Assembly (NCBI GenBank): GCA_964484675.1 | Contig: CAZAFC010000007.1 | Coordinates: forward strand, 1 to 64,000 | DNA length: 64,000 bases | Source of the DNA: CAZAFC01 sp964484675 | GTDB lineage: Bacteria; Patescibacteriota; Saccharimonadia; Saccharimonadales; UBA4665 | Direction: 5' to 3' | Shown here: positions 44,040-52,246 of the stretch, in pieces | Numbering within the stretch: position 1 is the stretch's first letter | Layout: each line of letters opens with the position of its first letter | Position numbers and translations under genes: made by a program | The notes under the pieces: generated by a model | Told to the model about the DNA's origin: nothing | What the model saw: only the letters and a program-made list of their open reading frames with translations | Database searches by the model: none

Positions 44040-44531
44040 GTGGAAAAAGACAAAAAATATATGCGGCTAGCGATTGCCGCGGCCGAAGAAGCGCGGCGCG
44101 AAGGCGGCGTGGCAATCGGCGCGGTACTGGTGGACGGCGCCAATGGCCGAGTGCTGGCTTCGGGCGGTAGCTTGGTGGGTATCACGCACGATCCGACGTC
44201 GCATGCCGAGGTGAATTGCATTCGGGCGGCTTGTGCTCAGCTAGGCACGAGCGATTTGTACGGGCACATTTTGTACAGCACGCTCGAGCCGTGTCATATG
44301 TGCTTGAGTGCTGCTGCGTGGGCGAAGATTCAGACAGTCGTGTTTGGCGCTTATCGTAAGGATGTTGACGCGACGCTCTTTGATGTTGCGCACGGCGCGG
44401 GTGACGAGCGTGAGGCGGCGCGGATGAATCTCAGAGAACATGCCCACATGGAAGCTCGCGGTGGTGTGCTGGAAAAAGCCTGCGCCGATTTGCTTGGGTC
44501 GTACCATGAGTACGCTCGACATACGATGTAA
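44040..44531 (+). CDS. Nucleoside/guanine-type deaminase
   Basis: A 163-residue zinc deaminase of the cytidine deaminase-like fold. HAEVNCI supplies the Zn-binding His and the proton-shuttling Glu, and EPCHMC the two Zn-binding Cys. Both are spaced as in guanine deaminase and nucleoside deaminase families rather than TadA, which has a distinct C-terminus. The substrate is uncertain. The start is GTG; TATACT at 44029-44034 lies 5 bases upstream, so it is probably leaderless. Confidence 0.85.
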   Translation: MEKDKKYMRLAIAAAEEARREGGVAIGAVLVDGANGRVLASGGSLVGITHDPTSHAEVNCIRAACAQLGTSDLYGHILYSTLEPCHMCLSAAAWAKIQTVVFGAYRKDVDATLFDVAHGAGDEREAARMNLREHAHMEARGGVLEKACADLLGSYHEYARHTM

Positions 44532-44643
44532 AAATTACTCTACCTATCCCTGAGGATGCCGCGGTTGCGGTGCCCGGCGTTTGACCTATGTAATATGCTT
44601 ATGGTTATATGAAGCGCGTGCAATCTAATGGAGGGATAGCCTT

Positions 44644-46644
44644 ATGCTCAAGAACCATCTCAGAACGCGCAGTAAACTAATGCAAGCAGCTGCTGGCCTT
44701 GCAGCTGGCGTGCTTGGTCTGGCAACCCCTGGCATTGCATGGGCACAGGCGACGCAAAGTTCGTCGTTGCAGCTCACTTTCTCGCAAGCAGCGCAACAAT
44801 ATGGCGTACCAGAGAGCGTCTTGCTGGCAATTTCATATGACCAAACGCACTGGGAAGCGAACAGTTCTGGCCAGGCCAGCATCAACGGCGGCTTTGGGCC
44901 AATGAATCTGACGGTGGCGGGTGCTGGCGAATCGTCGGGCCGCGGCGCTTCACTCGATAAAACCACTCGCGTTGATACGAACACGCAAGCGACTTTGACA
45001 GAAGCAGCGCGCATAACCGGTGTGCCAGCCAAGGCACTCGAAACGGACTCCGCGTCGAACATCCGCGCCGGCGCAGCGCTGCTCGCGCACTATGCGGCGC
45101 AACTTAATGGCGGCACGCTGCCGAAGAATGTCTCCGATTGGTACGGTGCGGTGGCCGAGATGAGTGGAACGTCGAATGCTCAAGCAGCCGCATTGTACGC
45201 CGATAGCGTTTTTAACGTAATCAAAACCGGCGCCGCAACAACGACGACCAGCGGGCAATCGGTGAGTTTGCAATCTTCACCAGCTGTCCAGCCGAATAAA
45301 GCGACCCTGCAAGCATTGCACCTGAAGACGATTGCCGGCGCAACGACGCCGACTCCGGAATGCCCTCCGACGCTCAGCTGTACGTTCATTCCAGCGTATT
45401 ACGGATCCGACGATCTCAACGACCCGACGAACTATGGTAACTACGATTACGCGCACCGGCCGCAGGACGTGCCGATCAAGTACATTTTCGTGCATGACAC
45501 CGAGGGGTCGTATGACAGCACCGTGGCGTGGCTTCAGAACCCGGCATCGTACATAAGCGCGCAGTATGTGATTAATACTGATGGCACGATCACGCAAATG
45601 GTTCGCAACGAAGACGTGTCGTGGGGCATCAACGACTGGTACCTTAATCCGATCGGTATCAATATTGAGCATGTCGGCTTTGCCGCTTCGGGCTCTACGT
45701 GGTACACGCCCGCGATGTACAAAGCTTCGGCAACGCTTGTGAGATGGCTATCGCAGAAGTACAATATTACAACAGACCGCAGCCATATTATCGGCCATGA
45801 CAATGCGCCTACGCTGGCGGCGAGCCGTATGCCTGGGCAACACTGGGACCCGGGTCCATTCTGGAACTGGAACTATTACATGGGATTGATTCATGGCGTG
45901 CCTGAATCGGCCGAGCCGTCAATCGCGGCCGCGCAAAACGCAATTGACACGCTTAAGCAAGCTGCCGACCTCAGGGCACCGTTCAATCTGCACGCTCGGG
46001 TGGTGACGATTTCGCCGCAGTTTGCCGCAAACCAGCCACCAGTTACGGATTGCCAAAACGGCCCGTGCGCGGCGCTTCCGGCGCAAGGTGCAAACTTCGT
46101 GTACCTGCACACGCAGCCGTCTGGTAGCTCGCCTTTACTGAGTGATCAGTACGTGCACCCTGATGGCGCAGCGGGCACCACGGCCGATAACGACTGGGGC
46201 GATCAAGCGGTTACGGGCATGCGCTATGTGGTGGCAGGCGAGCGTCAAGGCTGGACGGGTATTTACTTCGGCGGCCACGTTGGCTGGTTCTACAATCCCG
46301 GCAATGCCAATATCGCTCCGGCCAGCGCCGGTCTCGTGGTGACGCCAAAAGCAGGCGAATCCTCGGTGAGCGTGTATGGCGGCGCGTACCCGGAAGCGTC
46401 GGCGTTTCCGAGCGTTGTGCCGGTGCAGAGTCTCTCGCCGATATACAGCATGAGCGCTGGCCAGTCGTATGTCAGCTCGGGCGTCACGCCAACGATGTAC
46501 TTCTACGATTGGACGTGGAACTATAGCGCACCCGACGATCACGCGGTGATTATCGGCGGCCAGAAGTACTACGCCATTGAGTTCAATCACCGACTCGGCT
46601 TCGTGAAGGCTGACGACGTCACCGTCAGCTACGCACTCGACTAA
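44644..46644 (+). CDS. Secreted N-acetylmuramoyl-L-alanine amidase (Amidase_2/PGRP)
   Basis: A 666-residue exported protein. A signal peptide (basic start, hydrophobic core LMQAAAGLAAGVLGLAT, AWA-Q cleavage site) precedes a ~200-residue helical region. The amidase_2 domain begins near IKYIFVHDTEGSYDST, with Zn ligands likely His in VHDTEG, His in IIGHDNAP and a late residue near GQHWDPGPFW. The C-terminal ~200 residues look like repeated SH3-like wall-binding modules. It probably cleaves peptidoglycan of self or host. A TTGACC promoter and GGAGGG ribosome site precede the ATG. Confidence 0.88.
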   Translation: MLKNHLRTRSKLMQAAAGLAAGVLGLATPGIAWAQATQSSSLQLTFSQAAQQYGVPESVLLAISYDQTHWEANSSGQASINGGFGPMNLTVAGAGESSGRGASLDKTTRVDTNTQATLTEAARITGVPAKALETDSASNIRAGAALLAHYAAQLNGGTLPKNVSDWYGAVAEMSGTSNAQAAALYADSVFNVIKTGAATTTTSGQSVSLQSSPAVQPNKATLQALHLKTIAGATTPTPECPPTLSCTFIPAYYGSDDLNDPTNYGNYDYAHRPQDVPIKYIFVHDTEGSYDSTVAWLQNPASYISAQYVINTDGTITQMVRNEDVSWGINDWYLNPIGINIEHVGFAASGSTWYTPAMYKASATLVRWLSQKYNITTDRSHIIGHDNAPTLAASRMPGQHWDPGPFWNWNYYMGLIHGVPESAEPSIAAAQNAIDTLKQAADLRAPFNLHARVVTISPQFAANQPPVTDCQNGPCAALPAQGANFVYLHTQPSGSSPLLSDQYVHPDGAAGTTADNDWGDQAVTGMRYVVAGERQGWTGIYFGGHVGWFYNPGNANIAPASAGLVVTPKAGESSVSVYGGAYPEASAFPSVVPVQSLSPIYSMSAGQSYVSSGVTPTMYFYDWTWNYSAPDDHAVIIGGQKYYAIEFNHRLGFVKADDVTVSYALD

Positions 46645-46667
46645 AGACTTCCGAGCCTGATGGTTTT

Positions 46668-46707
46668 GGTTCCATGGCAACAGTTGCTATACTGGCGCCA
46701 TGGAACC
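46668..46707 (+). promoter_or_regulatory. Inverted repeat flanking the NUDIX promoter
   Basis: A perfect 11-bp inverted repeat GGTTCCATGGC (46668-46678) and GCCATGGAACC (46697-46707). The -10 TATACT (46688-46693) lies between the arms, and the right arm contains the start codon. Because the transcript should begin at the ATG, this is DNA-level structure, probably an operator. Confidence 0.7.
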
Positions 46708-47112
46708 CTGTTATTACCGAGTGAGCGTAAAAGCGCTGGTTGTTGATAAGGCTGGCAGGTTTTTGCTCGCCCGTGAATCCGATGGTATGTGGGATTTTCT
46801 GGGCGGCGGGCTTGACCACGACGAGGATGCGGTGGCCGCACTTCGGCGCGAGATTACCGAAGAATCTGGCCTGACAGCGACATATATTTCGCCCACGCCA
46901 CGCTATTTTTTAACGGCGCAAAAGCCCGGTACCGACCGATTTTTGCTATCGTGCTGTATGAAGTTAGGCTTGCGGATTTGCAGTTTGTCCCGTCGGATGA
47001 ATGCCAGGAGCTGCGGTTCTTCACGCCGAAAGAAGCGCTCGAGCTCCATGCATTGCCGAGCGTACCGCGGTTTGTCGGGCTCTATGAAGTGGGGATGACT
47101 CAAGATATTTGA
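46700..47112 (+). pseudogene. NUDIX hydrolase gene with a frameshift
   Basis: The first ~80 codons encode a good NUDIX domain (VSVKALVVDKAGRFLLARE; box GGLDHDEDAVAALRREITEESG). After YFLTAQKPGTDR the reading frame becomes a Ser/Arg-rich nonsense tail ending at 47098. One base upstream appears missing: from 46936 the -1 frame reads PIFAIVLYEVRLADLQFV, then SDECQELRFFTPKEALEL, a typical NUDIX C-terminus, to a TGA at 47110. So it is a 413-bp gene with a one-base deletion, real or a consensus error. TATACT ends 6 bases before the ATG. Confidence 0.75.
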
Positions 47113-47311
47113 GCGTTCGCGGATGGTTTTCCAAGTTCGGCCGTGCAAGTGCCTTGCTCGGGTGTTTTTGGCTGATTGAGCGGCGCACTTTGTTACATGT
47201 TCGGTAGGGCAGCGCGCGTATGGCGCCATATTTTGGCCCAATCACGCGTATTTTTGTCTGCGCTAAAACAAGCAGGTGTATACTTAAGGTTATATAAACG
47301 AGGGTACGAAC

Positions 47312-47866
47312 ATGGATGAACAGGACGCACAATCAGGCGCAACGAACGGTGGGACGAGGTCGCTGGTGATGATACTTCTGGTGGTAGTTGCCCTGGGATT
47401 GGCGGTAGGCTGGTGGCGGTGCTGGAAGGGTCATCGGCCAGATCCCGCGCCGAGGAGTGTTGCGACGTGCGCGGCCAGCAATCTGGCGCTTTCGATGGGC
47501 ACGGCTGACGGCACGGCTGGCACAATATATCGGCACGCCGTGGTGACGAATCACGGCTCGGGGGCTTGCACGCTGGCTGGCTACCCGGCGGCGTTTTTGC
47601 TGACAAGTGCTGCTGCGGTGCTTGGTTCCGGTGCAGCAGCCAGTCCGCTTTACACGCCGAGCACAATTACGCTGGCGGCGCATACTGGCCAAGCCCACGC
47701 GGTGCTGGGCTTCCCGGACGCCGGCAATTTTGACCCCGGAGTGTGTAGTGCGAACTCGGCATCGCTTGAATTATTTTTGCCTGACATCGTATCGCCATTG
47801 CAAACACCACTTGCCCAAGCAAATTGCCCGGGTTTTAGCGTAACAGCACTACAAGCCGGTTCATAA
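47312..47866 (+). CDS. DUF4232-domain membrane-anchored protein
   Basis: A 184-residue protein with one N-terminal hydrophobic helix (about residues 18-34, LVMILLVVVALGLAVGWW) and an exported DUF4232-like beta domain: CAASNLALSMG, YRHAVVTNHGSGACTLAGYPA, and a late CSANSASLELFLP. DUF4232 domains are found in actinobacterial envelope proteins with no known activity. GAGGGT lies 7 bases before the ATG, and TATACT near 47278 gives the promoter. A 12-bp stem-loop lies 18 bases after the stop. Confidence 0.7.
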   Translation: MDEQDAQSGATNGGTRSLVMILLVVVALGLAVGWWRCWKGHRPDPAPRSVATCAASNLALSMGTADGTAGTIYRHAVVTNHGSGACTLAGYPAAFLLTSAAAVLGSGAAASPLYTPSTITLAAHTGQAHAVLGFPDAGNFDPGVCSANSASLELFLPDIVSPLQTPLAQANCPGFSVTALQAGS

Positions 47867-47884
47867 GAATAAAAAGAGATGTGT

Positions 47885-47920
47885 GGCTGCGTGGGGTTTT
47901 TGGGTATGCCCCACGCAGCC
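47885..47920. terminator. Bidirectional stem-loop terminator
   Basis: A perfect 12-bp stem GGCTGCGTGGGG / CCCCACGCAGCC with a 12-base loop. The minus-strand side is followed by TCTCTTTTTATT, the plus side has no T run. It sits between the convergent DUF4232 gene and the small minus-strand ORF. Confidence 0.75.
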
Positions 47921-47946
47921 GATTCGCATCGGACCTTACTTTGGTG

Positions 47947-48120
47947 TTACTTGGGCGCTTCCAGCAGTCGCTGAAGCAGAGCGATCAGCTCCTGGATGTC
48001 CGCACCACCGTGAGTGGCGCTGAGGACTTCCGCGTTGCTAGCGCCGGTCAGCAGCTGCCCCAGAGCAGTTTGGGAGCTTGGGCTGAGGACTTCGTGTTTC
48101 TGCGTGGCACGGAAATCCAC
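47947..48120 (-). CDS. Candidate 57-residue protein
   Basis: A minus-strand frame from GTG 48120 to TAA 47947, with sequence features of a real gene: GC-rich third positions and a helical C-terminus ADIQELIALLQRLLEAPK. The stem-loop at 47885-47920 follows at the right distance to end its transcript. No clear promoter or ribosome site is seen, though the AT-rich 48170-48210 stretch upstream could hold one. The opposite-strand 88-codon ORF includes the hairpin and is less likely. This accounts for most of the 47867-48263 gap. Confidence 0.45.
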   Translation of the reverse strand: MDFRATQKHEVLSPSSQTALGQLLTGASNAEVLSATHGGADIQELIALLQRLLEAPK

Positions 48121-48263
48121 CTCTCGGTTGGTAAGGCTCTCTACTGAGGTTGCTCAAGCTGAGCTGAGTAGTTATGTATCTCAAAATAATGATACGATAA
48201 TGTTAAGAAGTGGTGCTCGTAATTGGATTTTGTATCTCGACGAGCTGCTGCTAAAATGCGGCC

Positions 48264-49781
48264 GTGAGATTTTTGGGAAGGGCGATTGGCGTGTTTGGCC
48301 GCTTGGGGTCGCCGCGCCGTGGGACGGTGGTAGTTGCACTGTGTGTCGCCTTCATGGCTGGTGTGGGCTGGGCGAGCATGGCGCACCTGCCGTTCGCGCC
48401 AAGGCTGCTGTGGTTGTGCGTGCCTGTAGTGGTCGTTGCCTGGCGGCGACAGACATGGGCTGGGCTCGGCGTGCTCGTGCTTTTTGGCGTAGCGATTGGT
48501 CTTTGGCGGGGTGAGCTGTTCGCTCAGCGTTTGCATATATATGACCGACTGTGGAATCGGAACGTGGTGATAGTGGGATGGGCTACTCAGGATGGCGTGT
48601 ATGGCTCGCGGTATCAGCTGATGTTTGAGATGAACCACGCCCGAATTATCGCGCCAAAACCCGTGCTGCTGGCTGGTGCGTTGCAAATAAGTGGCTTTGG
48701 CGCTTCGAGTGTGCGCCGCGGTGATCGAGTAGAAGTGCGTGGCACGCTGAAGCCGGCGCTCGGTAACGACCAGGCTGAGATTGGCTTTGGGCAACTGACG
48801 GTGCAGCCTGGCCGGGCTTCGTGGATTGACCACGCGCGGCGTACGTTCACGGCTGGTGTGCAGTCGGCGCTGCCGGAGCCGCTGGCGTCGTTCGGCATGG
48901 GGCTGTTGATCGGCGAGCGCAACACGCTGCCCGGTGACGTCTCGAAAGTGTTGCTGATGGTTGGCCTGACGCATCTGATCGCGGTGTCGGGGTATAACCT
49001 CACGATCGTTATTGACGTGGTACGGCGGCTGCTCGGCGGACGTTCGAAATTTCAAATGGCCGCCCTGTGTGTCGGCCTGCTTGGTGTATTCGTAAGTTTG
49101 ACCGGGGCGAGCGCCTCGGTAGTGCGAGCGGCGATTATTAGCGGGCTGAGCTTGGGCGCGTGGTATGTTGGCCGCCGTATCCAGCCGCTCGTGCTGTTGC
49201 TCGTGGCGGCTGTGGTCACAGTGTACATCAACCCTTTGTACCTCTGGGGGAACGTGAGCTGGTGGCTATCCTTTCTGGCGTTTTTTGGGGTGGTCGTGCT
49301 CAGCCCACTGCTGACACGGCGCTGGTGGGGCGGCCGCCAGCCGCGCCTGATCGGCCAGATCATGCTCGAGAGTTTTTGTGCGGAGCTGATGACGCTGCCG
49401 TATGTGCTGCACGAATTTGGGCAGATTTCTTGGGTAGCGCTACTCGCCAATGTGCTGGTGGCGGCATGGGTGCCGCTGGCGATGTTGCTCACGTTCGTTG
49501 CCGGACTTGCGGGCATGCTCGCGCCGGCACTTGCCGGATGGCTGGCGTGGCCCGCTCAGTGGTTGCTCGGCTACATGCTCGATATGAGTACGGCGCTGAG
49601 CCGTATCCCGCACGTTTTTGTGCAACATATCGGTTTTTCTTTTGGCCAGATGCTCGTGACTTACGCGCTCGTGGGCGCGACTGCGATACTGGTTTGGGGC
49701 AAGACACGCGCGCCAAACCATGCTACAATAACAGAGAGAAACAAGCGTGCGCACGTGCAAACGGAAGGAGCAATACCATGA
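48264..49781 (+). CDS. comEC: ComEC/Rec2-like DNA-uptake channel (short form)
   Basis: A 505-residue membrane protein with about ten helices. The competence domain holds the hallmark GLTHLIAVSGYNLTIVIDVV, GERNTLP and the VRAAIISGLSLGAW region. A DUF4131-like segment precedes it, but the C-terminal metallo-beta-lactamase domain of full-length ComEC is absent, as in many CPR bacteria. It would carry single-stranded DNA inward. The start is GTG, with TAAAAT (48252-48257) ending 6 bases upstream (leaderless). It overlaps yebC by 3 bp. Confidence 0.88.
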   Translation: MRFLGRAIGVFGRLGSPRRGTVVVALCVAFMAGVGWASMAHLPFAPRLLWLCVPVVVVAWRRQTWAGLGVLVLFGVAIGLWRGELFAQRLHIYDRLWNRNVVIVGWATQDGVYGSRYQLMFEMNHARIIAPKPVLLAGALQISGFGASSVRRGDRVEVRGTLKPALGNDQAEIGFGQLTVQPGRASWIDHARRTFTAGVQSALPEPLASFGMGLLIGERNTLPGDVSKVLLMVGLTHLIAVSGYNLTIVIDVVRRLLGGRSKFQMAALCVGLLGVFVSLTGASASVVRAAIISGLSLGAWYVGRRIQPLVLLLVAAVVTVYINPLYLWGNVSWWLSFLAFFGVVVLSPLLTRRWWGGRQPRLIGQIMLESFCAELMTLPYVLHEFGQISWVALLANVLVAAWVPLAMLLTFVAGLAGMLAPALAGWLAWPAQWLLGYMLDMSTALSRIPHVFVQHIGFSFGQMLVTYALVGATAILVWGKTRAPNHATITERNKRAHVQTEGAIP

Positions 49782-50509
49782 GCGGACACTCCAAATGGTC
49801 GACTATTAAACGCGAAAAAGGCGCCAAAGATGCGGCGCGCGGCGCGTTATTCACAAAGCTTGGCAATGCTATTGCCCTGGCGGCGCGCGGCGGCAGCGAC
49901 CCCACGATGAACTTTGCGCTGCGCCTGGCTATCGACAAAGCCAAGGCTGCCAACATGCCGAATGCCAACGTGCAGCGGTCGATCGATCGCGGCTCGGGCA
50001 AGCTTGGCGGCGCACAAATTCAAGAGGTGATGTACGAAGGCTACGGGCCGGGCGGCGTGGCGATTTTGGTGGAATGTGCCACGGACAACCTCAATCGGAC
50101 GTACCCGGAAGTGCGGCTGGCCTTTAGCAAGCACGGCGGCAACATCGCTGAGAAGGGCGCGGTGGCGTTCCAATTTGACCGCAAAGGCATGATTCGGGTG
50201 AGCGGCTCGGGCGATGAGCTCATGATGCAGGCGCTCGATGCCGGCGCGGATGATGTGCAGGATGAGGGTGACGAATCGGTGATTTATACCGATCCAAAAG
50301 AACTCGCGACAGTGCGCGATGAACTCAGCGCGGCCGGCGTGCCGATTCTCGAAGCCGAGCTGACGTTCGTGCCAAACAACACGGTAGCTGTGACGGACGA
50401 AGCGACGGCGGGCAAAATCATGCGGATGATGGACGCGCTCGAGGACATCGAGGACGTCACCAACACGTACGTCAATTTTGATATCGCCGACGAACTTCTG
50501 CCGAAATAA
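49779..50509 (+). CDS. yebC: YebC/TACO1-family protein
   Basis: A 243-residue YebC protein: it opens GHSKWSTIKREKGAKDA, then SDPTMNFALRLAIDKA, YEGYGPGGVAILVE and RTYPEVRLAFSKHGGN. Family members aid translation of proline-rich stretches or act as regulators. GGAAGGAG precedes the ATG, and TACAAT near 49723 may be an extra promoter inside comEC. Placement next to ruvC is common in bacteria. Confidence 0.97.
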
Positions 50510-50518
50510 TGAACTAAT

Positions 50519-50605
50519 ATTGCCAGCCTTGGCCCCGAGCGAGCGCAGCCAGCTCTAGCGCAAAAATTCGAACTGCTGCGCTCGCTCGGGACCAAGGCTG
50601 GCAAT
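50519..50605. repeat. 31-bp near-perfect inverted repeat at the yebC/PLD junction
   Basis: Left arm 50519-50549 and right arm 50575-50605 are reverse complements with one mismatch (c/a near the middle) around a 25-base loop. The right arm is coding sequence for the C-terminus of the PLD protein, and the loop holds its stop codon. Between convergent genes it could act as a bidirectional terminator, although neither side has a T run. It looks like an inverted duplication of the PLD gene end. Confidence 0.9.
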
Positions 50606-51664
50606 CGTCTGGCGCGCCACGGTTCGACTCAGCTCAGCGTCATGCGCATACAGGGTGAACTCGGCTGTCCCCAGTCGCACACCGGCTTCAATATAATTGT
50701 GGCTGCCAACGAGCAGCTCCGTCTCGGAGGCGAGCACTTTGGCGTGCAAAAATGGCTGGTTACGCGGCAGCTCGCCCGCGAAAAAATCGGCCGGCAGTCG
50801 CGATCTTTCACGCAGGAGCGCCGGCCAACTGCTGAAACGTTCGATCGGCATGAGCTTGCGCCCATTGTTGAACAGCACGCGCACGTGCACGCCGCGTGCT
50901 TGGGCGCGCCTGAGGTGCTCGGCCGTGCGGCCAACCGGGAAATATTGGCAGGTGATGAGCAACCATTCGCGTGCCGTATCGATCGTCCGAAGCGCCTGAT
51001 CGTAAATAATCGATTGCCGCGGAACGCCAGCATCTAGCAGCAAATGGTGCGAGGCGTCTTGGGCGAATTGCTGGTCATCGCCCGCGAGCGCCTGGCGCAC
51101 CGACCTTTTGTGCGCACCGGACAGCAGCTGCTCGCGCAGCCACTTGGCCGCAGCGGCATTATCGAACGCCAGCATCAGATCCACATCGTCTGAGCGGTCG
51201 AGATTGCAGCCACCGACATACACGCGCTCATTTATAATGCAGGTTTTGATGTGCGACCGGCCAGCAAAAGGGTTTGAGAATCGGCGCCCGGGCCGATTCA
51301 GAACATGCACCGCGCAGCCAGCCTCGGCGAGCTTTTCCATAGCGGCGGCTCGCTCGCGCCATATGCCGCGCAGCTGATTGGCTGGCGGTATGGCGCGATG
51401 CCACCACAGTGGTCCGAGCGACAAGCCGTCGATCAGAAATGTCCAGGCATCGATGAGCGCGGTGACTTTTGCGCCGCGCTGGCTGGCGACGCGCAGGGCA
51501 GCGAGCAGCCGCTCCACCAGCGGATCGCTAGGGTCTAGCCGCATGCCGCTGAGCAAAATCTGGTCGCTCGGGCCCGCTTGCTCGATTCGCGCCGCGATGT
51601 CCCGAAAATACGCAGCCTTGAAATAAGTCTGGTACAAATCGGCGCCGGCGCGTGACGAGTGCAT
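50555..51664 (-). CDS. Phospholipase D/cardiolipin synthase-like protein with altered HKD motifs
   Basis: A 369-residue PLD-superfamily protein with two catalytic modules: SHIKTCIINERVYVGGCNL and LHAKVLASETELLVGSHNY. In each, His and Lys are kept, but the HxKxxxxD Asp is Asn (first) and Glu (second). Cardiolipin synthases usually have long N-terminal membrane helices; none is visible here. It may make phospholipids or act on another phosphodiester. TAGAAT (51671-51676, minus strand) ends 6 bases before the ATG. It diverges from ruvC by only 22 bp. Confidence 0.8.
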   Translation of the reverse strand: MHSSRAGADLYQTYFKAAYFRDIAARIEQAGPSDQILLSGMRLDPSDPLVERLLAALRVASQRGAKVTALIDAWTFLIDGLSLGPLWWHRAIPPANQLRGIWRERAAAMEKLAEAGCAVHVLNRPGRRFSNPFAGRSHIKTCIINERVYVGGCNLDRSDDVDLMLAFDNAAAAKWLREQLLSGAHKRSVRQALAGDDQQFAQDASHHLLLDAGVPRQSIIYDQALRTIDTAREWLLITCQYFPVGRTAEHLRRAQARGVHVRVLFNNGRKLMPIERFSSWPALLRERSRLPADFFAGELPRNQPFLHAKVLASETELLVGSHNYIEAGVRLGTAEFTLYAHDAELSRTVARQTIASLGPERAQQFEFLR

Positions 51665-51686
51665 GTGTCTATTCTATACTAAATGC
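51665..51686. promoter_or_regulatory. 22-bp divergent promoter for PLD gene and ruvC
   Basis: The entire intergenic space contains the minus-strand -10 TAGAAT (51671-51676) and the plus-strand -10 TATACT (51675-51680), overlapping by two bases. Each ends 6 bases before its own start codon, so both genes should be leaderless, and their polymerases would compete for the same bases. Confidence 0.85.
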
Positions 51687-52163
51687 ATGCGAATTTTGGG
51701 CATCGACCCTGGCACGGGGATTTTGGGATTTGGCGTGATCGAGGCGCGCGGTCGGACGGTGCAGCTGGTCGACGCCGGCGTTATCCGCACGCCGGTGCAC
51801 GAGGACGACGCCGTGCGCCTGCTTACGATTTACGAGGAGCTGACCGATATCATTGCGGCCACGCAGCCAAAGATTATGTCGGTGGAGAAGCTTTTTTTTG
51901 CCCGCAACGTGACCACGGCGATGACGGTTGCCCAGGCGCGCGGCGTGGTGCTGCTGTGCGCCATGCAGGCAGGGATGGAGATTTTTGAGTACACGCCGAT
52001 GCAGATCAAGCAGTCGATTACCGGCTACGGCAAAGCCGACAAAAAACAGATGCAGGAGATGGTGCGCATCCTGCTCAAGCTCCAGGAAATTCCGCGGCCC
52101 GACGATGCTGCCGACGCGCTGGCTGCCGCGCTTACGCACGCTGCGACCAAGCAGTATAGTTGA
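51687..52163 (+). CDS. ruvC: RuvC, Holliday-junction resolvase
   Basis: A 158-residue RuvC. The catalytic acidic residues are visible: D7 in GIDPGTG, E67-type in VEKLFF, and the Asp pair in PDDAADALAAALTHA. It cleaves Holliday junctions with RuvAB. The start at 51687 fits TATACT exactly 6 bases upstream; an earlier ATG at 51663 would read through the promoter. It heads the ruvC-ruvA-ruvB block. Confidence 0.95.
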   Translation: MRILGIDPGTGILGFGVIEARGRTVQLVDAGVIRTPVHEDDAVRLLTIYEELTDIIAATQPKIMSVEKLFFARNVTTAMTVAQARGVVLLCAMQAGMEIFEYTPMQIKQSITGYGKADKKQMQEMVRILLKLQEIPRPDDAADALAAALTHAATKQYS

Positions 52164-52246
52164 ATGATTTCGCCGCCCGAGTTAACCAAAATCCGACCAG
52201 CAGTCACGCTGGCGCAGCCGACCAACCTGTGCCATACTAGCTGGAG

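Noticed and set aside
47218..47236. TATGGCGCCATA palindrome upstream of the DUF4232 gene
   Set aside because: A single short palindrome far from the promoter; too likely by chance to call an operator.
47881..48147. 88-codon plus-strand ORF
   Set aside because: It contains the 12-bp stem-loop terminator and is antisense to a better coding frame.
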